Source: Stephanodiscus triporus
Lineage: Eukaryota; Bacillariophyta; Thalassiosirophyceae; Thalassiosirales; Thalassiosiraceae
NCBI GenBank assembly: GCA_036939755.1
Contig: JALLAZ010000442.1
Location: 1-18,248 of the forward strand
Direction: 5' to 3'
Length of the DNA stretch: 18,248 nucleotides
A program made the position numbers and the translations under genes. The notes below the pieces were generated by a model. It was not told where the DNA came from. It saw nothing but the letters and a program-made list of their open reading frames with translations, and made no database searches. Shown piece by piece: positions 9,201 through 17,818 of the stretch. Each line of letters begins with the position of its first letter. Position 1 is the stretch's first letter.

Positions 9201-9654
9201 CCGCCGCGCCGCGACCACCGCGATCGTCGCGATGCCACCGACGATCGTCCTCGGCCTCCATCCCGTCGAGCAATCCCCGCACGTCCGCCTCCATCCCGTC
9301 GAGGCCGCTCCTGATCCTGTTCACGTCGGCGGCGCAGCGAGGAACCACCGCCGTCAGCTCCGCGCCGATCCGACCGATCTCGTCGTGACATTCCTGGGTT
9401 TGCATCTGAAGCCGCAGCGCCAGGGAGGCCATTCGCCGCTCGAGCCACTGCTGCCGGCGCTCGTCGTCGTCGTCGTCGTCGTCGTCGTCTATGTGACATT
9501 CGAGCGCGAGGTTGAGGTATCGCGAGACGGAGAAGTCAGAGTCCGGCGACGCGAGGACGGCGGAGAGGCGATCGTCGAGCTCGGGATTATCATCGATGCC
9601 GCCAGCGCCGGACGAGGAGGAGGGCCGCGCCGCGAGGAGGGTGGGGGAGCTCAT
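6287..9654 (-). CDS. COG7: Conserved oligomeric Golgi complex subunit 7
   Basis: Exons (minus strand) are 9654-7716 and 7608-6287, joined across a 107-bp GT-AG intron so that PLAE runs into AVIDRFELLNS; the product is 1086 residues. COG7 belongs to lobe B of the COG tether, which captures retrograde vesicles at the Golgi and keeps glycosylation enzymes in place. Family features: SVSRYLNLAL at ~42-51 matching the N-terminal COG7 segment, a helical region at 75-135, the stretch at 222-345 (SSWDETINSVPMLLST, then LEALLKPQLLHALRRMDTRLGPLV and YVRIRPLEIHALWF) and a helical C-terminal half. Animal COG7 is about 770 residues; the excess here is low-complexity: poly-Asp at 56-64, Asp/Gly-rich 140-205, poly-Gly at ~349-366, acidic 395-420 and further Gly runs. 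Several are encoded by homopolymers (17 C at 8522-8538, 12 C at 9085-9096) where a miscount would shift frame. It is head-to-head with MSH5. Confidence 0.85.
7609..7715 (-). other. COG7 intron, 107 bp, GT-AG
   Basis: On the minus strand the donor is GGAAG|GTAAGG and the acceptor is ATGCGAAG, joining a phase-1 codon to give Ala. The acceptor lacks a strong pyrimidine run just before the AG, but it is the site that keeps the frame between two coding segments. Confidence 0.8.
8522..8610. repeat. C17 homopolymer and CCACCG hexamer microsatellite in COG7 coding sequence
   Basis: A run of 17 C lies at 8522-8538 and a CCGCCA-type hexamer array at about 8565-8610. On the COG7 coding strand these read as poly-Gly (residues 373-378 and ~349-366). 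Such tracts are prone to slippage and to assembly error. Confidence 0.9.
9461..9489. repeat. Trinucleotide repeat encoding poly-Asp in COG7
   Basis: Nine or so tandem TCG/GTC units read on the minus strand as GAC codons, giving the Asp run at residues 56-64 of COG7. Confidence 0.9.
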
Positions 9655-9918
9655 GGTTTTACGGGTTTTTGTAGAGTATCTACGATAGAGGATAAGTGTA
9701 TCTTCTCCCTCTACTTTATGAGTTGATGATGATAACCTCTCTTGGTAGGGAAGAGGGAGTCAATGGGGGTCAAAGTAATTAACCCCCCAACCGGATCCCA
9801 AAGGCACGTACATCAAATTAGACCGTACTACAGTATTCCCACGTTGCTGTGGGAAGCTGTGTCATTGTTCGGAACACAATGACAATGATCCGACACCTTT
9901 TTGCCGATCAAATGCACG
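9655..9918. promoter_or_regulatory. Shared divergent promoter of COG7 and MSH5 with three dyads
   Basis: Only 264 bp separate the two start codons, so both promoters lie here. The sequence is clearly less GC-rich than the flanking exons. Three inverted repeats are present: GGGGGT/ACCCCC at 9765-9770 and 9782-9787, TTCCCAC/GTGGGAA at 9836-9842 and 9849-9855, and GTCATTGT/ACAATGAC at 9861-9868 and 9876-9883. The last two lie 35-83 bp upstream of the MSH5 start, in what is probably its 5' leader or core promoter. No TATA box is obvious. Function of the dyads is inference. Confidence 0.6.
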
Positions 9919-12900
9919 ATGAGAGGATCGGCGGCGGGCGATTACGGGAATCGACATCCCCCTTCCTCCCGCAATAATATACGCAATCGCGACGATTACG
10001 GCCCGTCCTGCGCCATGGGTGGGAGAGGAGGAGGAGGATCCCGTGGCGGTTGGCAAAGAGGTCGGAACGGCGGCGGGAACGGCGGGGGAGGCTTCGGTCG
10101 AAGGAGCAACGGCAACGGCGCTGGCTGTGCCTCATCCTCGTGGGACTCACGACGCGGTGGCGGCGGGCGCGAGGGGGGGGTGAATGGCAATCCCATCGCC
10201 CGAGGGACGGCGGCATCGTCATGGGGGGCAGCAGGAGGAGGGGACGACGACGACTGCGACTACGACTACGCCGCCGCGGCGCCCCCCGACACCGAACCGG
10301 CATTGCGAGTACTGTCGTTCTACGAGCACGGATCTCGAATCGCCTTCGCGTGCTACGCCGAGGACGACAACGAGATAGTATTCGAGGACGTCAGGGCGCA
10401 CACCGGCTCGGATACCGAGCGAGTCGTGCGCGGGGTGCTGTCGGAGACGCGACCGAATTTGATACTGGTCTCGAACAAGGTCGTGGCGAACGTGCCGCTT
10501 TTGGAGTGTCTGACAGCACGCCAATGCGGCGGCGATGGCGTCGACTCCGGCGGCGAGGGGGGGCGGGGACACGAACGAAATCGCGACGAGCCCGGCCCGA
10601 GGCCGGTGTCCGCGATCGGCGGAATTCCATACCAGCTCCTCAAATCGTCCGCGTTCGAACCGAGGCAGTGCCGTTCGGTCATCCTGAACCAGCTCCGGGT
10701 CTTGACGCTGATGCGGAACGGCCATCCGACGACCGCGGATGGGCAACGCGACGGCTTCGACATAACCCGAAACTACACGACCGCGCAACGACACGCAAGC
10801 AATTTCCACTCCCTCTCGTCGATGATCGACTTCGAATCGCCCACGCTCGTGCGCGCCCTTGGCTCGCTGTTGATCTACCTTCGCAATACGGCGTTTCGGC
10901 TCGAGGAGGGTTTCACAGTCACTGTCAACGACCTTCGACGGTGCCACGCGCCGGACTCGTTCTTGAGGTTGGACGAGTCGACGCTGCGCACGCTGCGAAT
11001 CTTCGCCAGCGATCGTCGTCCGAAGGTCGCGGCGAAAGCCGGCGGCGGTGGCGGAAAGAACGATCGGAATAGGTCCAAGGAGAGTTTTAGCATCTTCGCA
11101 TTGCTCGATCGGACGAGGTCAAAGGCGGGGAGGGAGCGTTTGCGACGGTGGATGGAGCAGCCTTTGCGAGATGCGGTCAAAATACGCGAGCGTCACGCGG
11201 GCATGGAATTGTTCCTCCACCCGGAAAGCCGTCCCGCCGTTTCGTTGATTATTGACCGACTGTCGGCCGTAGGGAGCATGGACTCGATACTTCTGCGGAT
11301 GCAACGTTGCTGTGCAGCGCAGCCGAACGATTTCCTGGCATTGATACGGATGCTGGATGCGTCGCAGGCGATCATAGCGACATTGGGAGGCGATCTAAGG
11401 GATAAAGCGTACAAGTTGGATGAGCATGTTAACAGTGTTACCGAACAACGGCAGCAGGAGCAACAGCAGCAGCAACTGCAGCAGTATCCATCGGTGGCTT
11501 ACATAGATGATTTGCTGCGAAGGTGTCATGTTCCCGTCATTCGCAATCTCAGAGAACGTATGGCATTTGTGATCGATGAGGACGTGACTGCCGAAGCGAA
11601 GGACCACGTCGTGATACATTACGGCTTCAACGATGAGTTGGATCGGGCAAAGGAGACATTCGAGACATTGGATGGTAAGTGAGCTTGATACGTCGAGTGA
11701 TCTATTACGGCTGCGACATATCTAGACAATCTCTAACACCCATCTCTTTCAAAGATACTCTATCAGAAGTAGGACGACAAGTACTGTCCAAGCATCATGA
11801 TCTGAATTCGCTCAAGGTTGTTTTCTTGCCACAGGTAATGCTCCTTTGTAATTGACTCGATTTGAACCTCCATGACGTGATTTGTCATTCGTTTCTTTCT
11901 GGTGCTATAACGAAACGCAGGTTGGCTTCCTAATTTCGCTTGATAAACGTCAACATGCACACGATGAAGCCACTAACACATTTCCCAACATACCAGAAGA
12001 TTTCGAGTTTGTCTTCCTTCAAGATAACGACGCCTTCTTCAAGTCGGATGAAATGAATCAGCTCGATGAGGAGATTGGAGACCTGGATGCATTCATTAAA
12101 GACACCGAAGCATTGATAGTGAGCGACTTAGAGGAGGAGGTATTGGAATGCGAAAGCGAGCTTCGAAGCACATTCAGCGCCTTAGCCGATATGGATTGCA
12201 TCATTTCCCTCGCGGGTTGCGCTGCGGATCTTAATTTTATCAGGCCTGACATAGTGAGTGCAGAAGAGGGTGTCATTGAGATTGAAAATGGTAGGCATCC
12301 ACTACAGGAATTGATTGTCGATGATGAATTCATTCCAAATGACACCATGATGAACAATAACAACCGTGTGATGATAGTGACCGGTCCCAACTTCAGTGGC
12401 AAAAGCTGCTATGCAAGGCAAGTGGGTGTTTTGGTATACCTAGCTCACATTGGGTCGTATCTGCCGTGTGATTCCGCGAAGATCTCGGTTATGGATCAGA
12501 TCATCGTAAATTTTGGAGAAGTTGAGACTTGTTCCGTTCCACAAAGCACTTTTCAACGCGACATGACACAAATGGCTGGAATTATGCGTAAGAGCACGCC
12601 TAATACTCTCGTCCTGATAGATGAGTTTGGCAAAGGCAAGTTTGAATCCTTGCTGAAACATTTTCTTGTATGGGACTTCGGAATGTAACTTGCTCATTGG
12701 AATATGATTGTATTGATTTTCACAGGCACTGCACCTACATCAGGTATAGCTGTGATGACAGCCGCTATGCAACGCCTTGCCCAAATCAAGTGCAAGGTTG
12801 TATGCACAACACACTTTTTGGAGATTTTCTCCCTCGGTCTCCTAGAGGATTCCAAGGGTGGGATCAAGGCCGTTCGGATGAGGATTCATGTCCCTGAATC

Positions 12901-13201
12901 GGACGAAGACGATGCCATTCCACTCTTCAAATTGGAAGACGGCGTAGCAAGCTCATCGGCTGGCCTCGTGTGCGCAAAGATGGCGGGGGTGAAGAGAAAA
13001 GTAGTTGACAGAGCCTCAGATATCATAACAGCGCTCAAACAAGGAACACAGATTAGGCCCCTGCCAGAGAGCGTGAATTCCAACTCTCCATTTCAACCAA
13101 ATGTTCGATCCGCAATTCGACTTTTCCTGGCCGTTGACTCTTGGGTCAACTCCTCGGATGAAGATCTTGACCTGCTGCAGGAACTGGTACGTCGTATATA
13201 A
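9919..13201 (+). CDS. MSH5: MutS homologue 5, meiotic crossover factor, 4 exons
   Basis: Exons are 9919-11674, 11755-11834, 11921-12635 and 12726-13201, giving 1008 residues. MSH5 pairs with MSH4 as a clamp stabilising meiotic recombination intermediates; it lacks the mismatch-reading domain I, as here. Order: Gly/Arg-rich tail 1-~125; connector from 128 (LRVLSFYEHGSRIAFACY); core with SSMIDFESPTLVRALGSLLIYLR at ~300-322, like MSH5 LSSIIPFD..VRALGGLL; lever FSIFALLDRTRSKAGRERLRRWMEQPL at 390-416; LPQVGFLISLDKRQ at 610-623; NGRHPLQEL at 735-743; Walker A GPNFSGKS at 767-774; STF signature at 821-823; Walker B VLIDEFGKGT at 843-852; TTHFLEIF; and a C-terminal helical dimerisation part. Human MSH5 is about 830 residues, the excess being mainly the tail. 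ATG 9919 is the first Met after an in-frame stop at 9886; Met33 is an alternative. A short Gln run (CAG-rich, ~11448-11488) interrupts the core. Confidence 0.92.
12636..12725 (+). other. GC-AG intron in MSH5, 90 bp
   Basis: The donor is CAAAG|GCAAGT and the acceptor TTTTCACAG. Only this GC site keeps the frame and restores the invariant IDEFGKG-T block; the split codon (G + GC) encodes the Gly after Lys850. Every other position of the donor matches the strong U1 consensus, as is usual for GC-AG introns. The other MSH5 introns (11675-11754 and 11835-11920) are GT-AG. Confidence 0.88.
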
Positions 13202-13463
13202 TTAGAGATTTTTATAGAGCTAGTAGTATCGATTTCGAGTGTGTTACTCTTGATTCGAAAGGGCTTGGCGCCCTTCATTGATATCGCTAGAATCAGTCCT
13301 TTGAATATCAATACAACTAGCAGTAAGACAGAACAGCCGCAAAACATTGATTAGCATCACCGTATATTTTTGCTATATCTGGCAATACGCTCTTTCGCAA
13401 AAATACAGAGTAATGTCTGTGGTCCATGCGACATAAAAATGAGTCGGGAGATGCACCCGGCTA
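13202..13463. other. Convergent 3' region after MSH5
   Basis: AT-rich sequence between the MSH5 stop and the 3' end of the opposite-strand basic-protein gene. It holds a small stem (AAGGGC/GCCCTT around 13259-13275) and no open frame worth calling. Confidence 0.5.
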
Positions 13464-14012
13464 TCATTTACACATGATGGACTCCACACCACGACAGATT
13501 GCGCCCATATCGCTCTTCCTTCTACGCCGTTCTCGAAGTTTCTCGACCTTCTCCATGCGCCGAATTCGTCGTTTCTCACGCAATCGCTTCTTAATTTCTT
13601 TCGCTTTGCCTACAGTCGCGGGCTTGGCGATGCCAATGGTGTTCACCGCCCGTCGAAACGATCGCCGTTGATGCCGCTGGTTGTTAGTCGGTGTTTTCCA
13701 TTTTCGACCGCGATTAATCCCGATATTTTTGATCCGTTCGCTCGATGTCTCTCCCTGCCAGCAGTCGGGAAAATCGGGAAAACCCGGAACTCCTTCTCCG
13801 TTCGTTATTGTCTCAATGCGCACGTCATTGTCATTTGGACTACTGTCGCGTTGTTGACTCATGGAGACATCGTTCATGGAATTGTTGTACAGGCCAGGGT
13901 GGAGCTTGCGCGGTAATACACATGGTGTCAAATCGAGATCGGAAACGATTGATGATCCGAGTGATAGTCTTTGGGATGTCGTCCAAGCAAGATCATCGTC
14001 GACGGAGGTCAT
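13464..14012 (-). CDS. Hypothetical small basic, probably nuclear protein
   Basis: A single-exon frame of 182 residues, not recognised. The first ~95 residues are polar and acidic-leaning (MTSVDDDL, many Ser, Asn and Asp) with a Pro/Phe-rich patch GVPGFPDFPDCW at 75-86. From residue ~100 the protein turns strongly basic: RGRKWKTP, then RHQRRSFRRA at 113-122, and a long Arg/Lys/Glu helix at about 134-167 ending ERRRRK. This helix could be a nuclear localisation signal, a nucleic-acid-binding helix or a single charged alpha-helix. It ends shortly after a Cys-containing tail (AICRG...MCK). The gene is divergent from the ABHD17-like hydrolase (447 bp apart) and convergent with MSH5. An upstream exon cannot be excluded. 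Function not assigned. Confidence 0.55.
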   Translation of the reverse strand: MTSVDDDLAWTTSQRLSLGSSIVSDLDLTPCVLPRKLHPGLYNNSMNDVSMSQQRDSSPNDNDVRIETITNGEGVPGFPDFPDCWQGETSSERIKNIGINRGRKWKTPTNNQRHQRRSFRRAVNTIGIAKPATVGKAKEIKKRLREKRRIRRMEKVEKLRERRRRKSDMGAICRGVESIMCK

Positions 14013-14459
14013 GGTGTGGCTGGGCTGGTCGACATCGACGGTAGATTATTTCGTTCGAATAGTACGTAGAGTACACACTGTAATTCTACTTGCTCGGAGG
14101 AGAAAAGTGAGGTCCTACTTCTCAACATGGGAATAAGTATCTATTGTTTTGTACGTGAAATCGACGACCCTTCCCAAGTACATAAATTCAGTTCAGTCGC
14201 TTATTTCGAGAAACACGAAATTGCCATCCCCCGCCTCTCTTTCATGTTGCTATTTTACAAACACGAAACACGAGAACTGCCGCGCAAAGACACATCGTAA
14301 TTTGTTCATGCGTGAAATGAAGATCGCAACCCACTCAAACAACACAACAACATGATTCGATGCTGTTCAGTTTAATCATCTCCTATGTGAGAGAAATTCA
14401 ACTGAAGTCTCTAACCTCAGCAGAACGAGAGAGTAGAGAGTTGGGGGGCATTTGATACC
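14013..14459. promoter_or_regulatory. Divergent intergenic region, presumed promoters
   Basis: 447 bp between the starts of the basic-protein gene and the ABHD17-like gene. AT-rich, with two direct copies of AAACACGAAA near 14212 and 14259 and purine-rich DNA just before the hydrolase start. No TATA box or longer repeat is clear. Confidence 0.45.
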
Positions 14460-16127
14460 ATGGGCGATACCATATCGAGCCTCGTCTTTCGTCCGCCCAA
14501 GCCAACGCCTATCCACCCCGCGGACTATTTCTACATCGACGTCGACGTTCACTCGCCGCTATGCACGAACAGGATCCACTTCCACAACAAGGATGAACAA
14601 CCTCACGGAGGCTGCTTCGTCGGGAGCACGATGTGCCTGGAAACGGGCGAGTCGGACCTCGCCAGCCTGGACACTAGCTTCATCAACGGCGAGGTCTGCA
14701 CCAGTCCGTTAAACGCCAACGAGGTCCAGGACGTTGTCCCCAACGTGCGCAACGGACAAGTTTACCGAGTCCCTGCCTTCTTCATCCGCCGGCGCAACGC
14801 CACGCAGACGATACTCTTCAGCCACGGCAACGCAGAGGATCTGGGCATGATGTACCCCCGGATGAAAGACCTCGCCATGCTGTTCGGCGTTAATATCCTC
14901 GCTTACGATTATACTGGGTACGGGCTAAGCATCCCGGGACCGTTGCACCGGAACTGTCCCAACGGCGGCGGAGGTGGGGGCAATGATGGCAACGGTAGCA
15001 GCAATGAGGGGCCCAGCGAGAACATGATCTACCGCAACATCGAGGCCGCATACCGCTACCTCACGCGCGTGCGGAAGATACCCCCCCACAAGATCATTCT
15101 CTACGGCCGGTCGCTCGGCTCCGGCCCGGCATGCTACCTGGCCGCCAAGACCTCCCTGTCCGGGAACCCCGTCGGCGGTCTCATATTGCACTCTCCATTC
15201 CTGAGCGTTTACAAGGTCGTGGCCGATCTCAACGGCCTGGACCTGGGGATGGTCGGTGACCTATTCCACAACGAGAAGCGCGCGAGGAACGTCCGGTGTC
15301 CGACGCTCATCATACACGGCCGCGACGACGAGGTCGTTCCCTTCTGGCACGCGCCGCGTCTCCTGGCGGCGATCCCACCGGAGTTCCGCGCCCAGCCCTA
15401 CTACGTCGACGGCATGGGTCACAATCACATCGAGAGCCGGTGCAGGGAGAGGTACGTCAAGGTTGTCCTGAACTTCCTGACAATGGGGGCTTGCAATGAG
15501 AATCTCTACGGCAGCAACCCTACCGTGGTTGCCCATCGCGGCCCCACTCCAGTGCCGATAAACGAGCGCGCCTCTCACAACGAGACGGGGGAGAATCCGA
15601 CGTTCTACGTGAACAAGACATGGTTGAGGCACGCCAAGGTGCTGCTGAGAGATGTATTCTCAGATGTGGGGTGTTATGTCAATAATACCGTCGACAGGGA
15701 TGTTAGAACTAAGAACTCCACCCAAACTAGCGTGCGCTCACGTGGTAAGATCGTGGGATCTGTCCCTGCCGCTGCCGCCACTACTAGTGCGGTCTGGCAC
15801 CCTGCAGCAACAGAGGCACAGTCCGATGCCAGGGACGACGAGGATGAGTTCGCCCCATGGATTGGCGAAAATCACCCGAGGAGGCGGCAAAAAGAACTCG
15901 CATATCGCGCCCAACACCCCTCGACCGAGTCGATTTTAAATACGAGACCGAGCACCATCTCTTATAGGCAAGCTACTTCTCCAAAGTATCAAAAGTCACA
16001 ATCCATGATGATTCCTTCATCTTCGCCCCGGAGGGTAACGTCGCCATCCGAGCAGGAACAGCAGCTTGGATATTGTAGGAGCAAGAGCGTTGTGTTGCCG
16101 GGTATGAGTCATCAGAGGCGATATTAA
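14460..16127 (+). CDS. ABHD17-like alpha/beta hydrolase, putative protein depalmitoylase
   Basis: A single-exon gene for 555 residues. ABHD17 enzymes are membrane-tethered serine hydrolases that remove palmitate from proteins. Seen: oxyanion-side motif FSHGNAEDLG at 120-129, AYDYTGYG at 148-155, nucleophile elbow GRSLGSG with Ser218, LILHSPFLS at 241-249, acid residue Asp290 in IIHGRDDEVVPF, and His321 in GMGHNHIE. All three catalytic positions are intact. The N-terminus begins MGDTISS: Gly2 with Ser6 fits an N-myristoylation signal, as in plant members of this family that start MGxVTSS, rather than the Cys cluster of animal ABHD17. A ~25-residue Gly/Asn-rich insertion follows YGLSIPG. Residues ~345-555 form a polar, Ser-rich tail absent from animal ABHD17 (about 300 residues). 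ACCATGG is a strong start context. Convergent with a second alpha/beta hydrolase gene. Confidence 0.87.
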   Translation: MGDTISSLVFRPPKPTPIHPADYFYIDVDVHSPLCTNRIHFHNKDEQPHGGCFVGSTMCLETGESDLASLDTSFINGEVCTSPLNANEVQDVVPNVRNGQVYRVPAFFIRRRNATQTILFSHGNAEDLGMMYPRMKDLAMLFGVNILAYDYTGYGLSIPGPLHRNCPNGGGGGGNDGNGSSNEGPSENMIYRNIEAAYRYLTRVRKIPPHKIILYGRSLGSGPACYLAAKTSLSGNPVGGLILHSPFLSVYKVVADLNGLDLGMVGDLFHNEKRARNVRCPTLIIHGRDDEVVPFWHAPRLLAAIPPEFRAQPYYVDGMGHNHIESRCRERYVKVVLNFLTMGACNENLYGSNPTVVAHRGPTPVPINERASHNETGENPTFYVNKTWLRHAKVLLRDVFSDVGCYVNNTVDRDVRTKNSTQTSVRSRGKIVGSVPAAAATTSAVWHPAATEAQSDARDDEDEFAPWIGENHPRRRQKELAYRAQHPSTESILNTRPSTISYRQATSPKYQKSQSMMIPSSSPRRVTSPSEQEQQLGYCRSKSVVLPGMSHQRRY

Positions 16128-16450
16128 GAGCAGGATGGCACTTGAACAACGAGCATGCTAACGACGAATATTGTGGTTAGACTACGATACCTTTAGAAAG
16201 ATTGTGTGTGTGCAAGAACGGGAAAGCAAAATTTGTTGCAAGTAGTAATATGAAAGGGGTAAATATGAAACGTGGGTAGAGAGGGGTGTCTCTGATCTTC
16301 CTCTCAAGCCCAACTATCATTTCTCCTCTTAAACACTAAACACTTTGCTTATGGGAAAAGGTTGTATTCCACATGGTTGGCATGCTTGCAACTTTAGGAT
16401 TCTAGCAGGTTCGTGAAAAGTAAAAGGGTTTTGTAGGAGTGTTAAAATCA
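16128..16450. other. Convergent 3' region between two hydrolase genes
   Basis: 323 bp of AT-rich DNA holding the 3' ends of two facing genes. A short GT run sits at about 16205-16212. No open frame, repeat or RNA gene is seen. Confidence 0.55.
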
Positions 16451-17818
16451 TCAATCTTTCTTCTTGTATGCCATCCCAACGCCTTTTGAACCACCGACAG
16501 TTCTTGTAGCCTCTCTTGCCATACCAATGAAATTACCCACCGAAGATATAATCTCAGCGGCATCCTCTCCTCCCAAATCCACCGCTACAGACTCTTTGAG
16601 ATCAGAGCTGTCCACACATTCTCCCGACGAGGAGGAAGTAATGCCCGTTATGCTGCTGGCGACACTCGCCTTACGTTGAAATAATGGCCCATCGCTACGG
16701 ACATTCACGGCACTTACGCTTCTGCCATAACTAGCACCACTCGAATTTTCCGCTGCAAAAACCTCATCGAAGAACCGCTGAATGGCCATCCAGTATTCCC
16801 GACCGCCTTGCATCCACGTCTCGTTATGTGTTCCATCTTTTACAACGTGCAATCGAACCAAGCTCTTAACTTTGGATGACTTCATTCGGTCGAACAATGT
16901 CAGCATGTGCGCATGCGGCACCAGCGTATCCCTCGCGCCCGCGAGGAATAGGGTCGGTGTCCGTATCTTCGGAGCTAATTTTCCGGAATTCCAATGCATC
17001 CTCAGTATCAAAACTTTGAGCGGAGCAACATAGGGCATCAAATGATCTACCATCGCAGATATCGATATGAATGTATTTTCCAAAATTACGCCTGCTAACG
17101 GTGGGTAGGATGTGGATTGTGAGTAATGAGCTAAGTGAAAAGCCACCGCCCCCCCTAATGATTGGCCAAAAACGAACATTCTCCTCGGATCAGCATTGTT
17201 CAGGAGCGTGGGATTATTGGCGTACTCCCACACAGCCTCTGCGTCTAATTTAAGCCCGGATTCATTTGGCTTTGCATCGTCGGAATCTCCATAGCCTCGG
17301 TATTCAATCATCCATACATTCGCCTTGAGATAATGAAACATTTGTATAGCCTGCGGAAGACGCAGGCCAATATTTCCAGCATTTCCGTGAAACCAAATGA
17401 TGGTTGGCACTTTCCTCTTCTGTGCATTATCAGGATGATACAGTAGCCACGAGTGAATCGAGACTCCGTCACTTGTAGTGATCATGTGCGTCTCAAATGG
17501 AATATTATGCTCGGAAGGCGACCGATATCGGCGGGGATTTTCCGACGGGTGACGTGGCACTCCACCGATTGATGGGAAATATAAAAGAGATTCTTGCTGC
17601 ATATTTTATTAGGAGAGGAAGATGTCATGAGAGCGCAAAATGCGGCGTGCCGACTGAAATACTGGAAGGCACTCAGTATTCACCTTCACAAAGAGGACAC
17701 CCATGGCCAACGCGACCACCCCCGACACAAAGGTTCCGCATCGCCAAAGAATGCGACAAAATATGTCGATGGCTCGCCCGCCACCAATAATATTATTTTC
17801 TATCGCGGCCTCCGACAT
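16451..17818 (-). CDS. ABHD13/Bem46/WAV2-like membrane-anchored alpha/beta hydrolase, 2 exons
   Basis: Exons (minus strand) are 17818-17684 and 17596-16451, joined across an 87-bp GT-AG intron (donor AAG|GTGAAT, acceptor ATATGCAG); product 426 residues. Splicing puts a membrane helix (about residues 27-44) directly before QESLLYFP, the arrangement seen in ABHD13, yeast Bem46 and plant WAV2, where the same QD-LLYFP-type segment follows the anchor. Starting at the Met just before exon 2 would lose the anchor, so the upstream start MSEAAIENN is chosen. Motifs: WFHGNAGNIGLRLP at ~113-126, EYRGYGDS at 143-150, nucleophile elbow GQSLGGA with Ser191, LENTFISI at 217-224, Asp268 in AGARDTLVP and His302 in DGTHNETW, so the catalytic triad is complete. 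A ~100-residue polar tail follows the fold. Family members act at endomembranes or plasma membrane and have roles in cell polarity; the substrate is unknown. Confidence 0.9.

Noticed and set aside
7858..9726. Several long plus-strand frames and minus-strand shifted frames in the GC-rich part of COG7
   Set aside because: High GC suppresses stop codons; all are Arg/Pro/Gly-rich shadows without domains.
10050..11072. 340-codon alternative frame inside MSH5 exon 1
   Set aside because: Arg-rich frame-shift shadow of the GC-rich exon; the MSH5 frame has clear family motifs.
13259..13275. Stem-loop after the MSH5 stop as a terminator
   Set aside because: Only a 6-bp stem; intrinsic terminators of this type are not expected in a nuclear genome.
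16205..16212. Short GT run as a microsatellite
   Set aside because: Only about four GT units; too short to count as a repeat locus.
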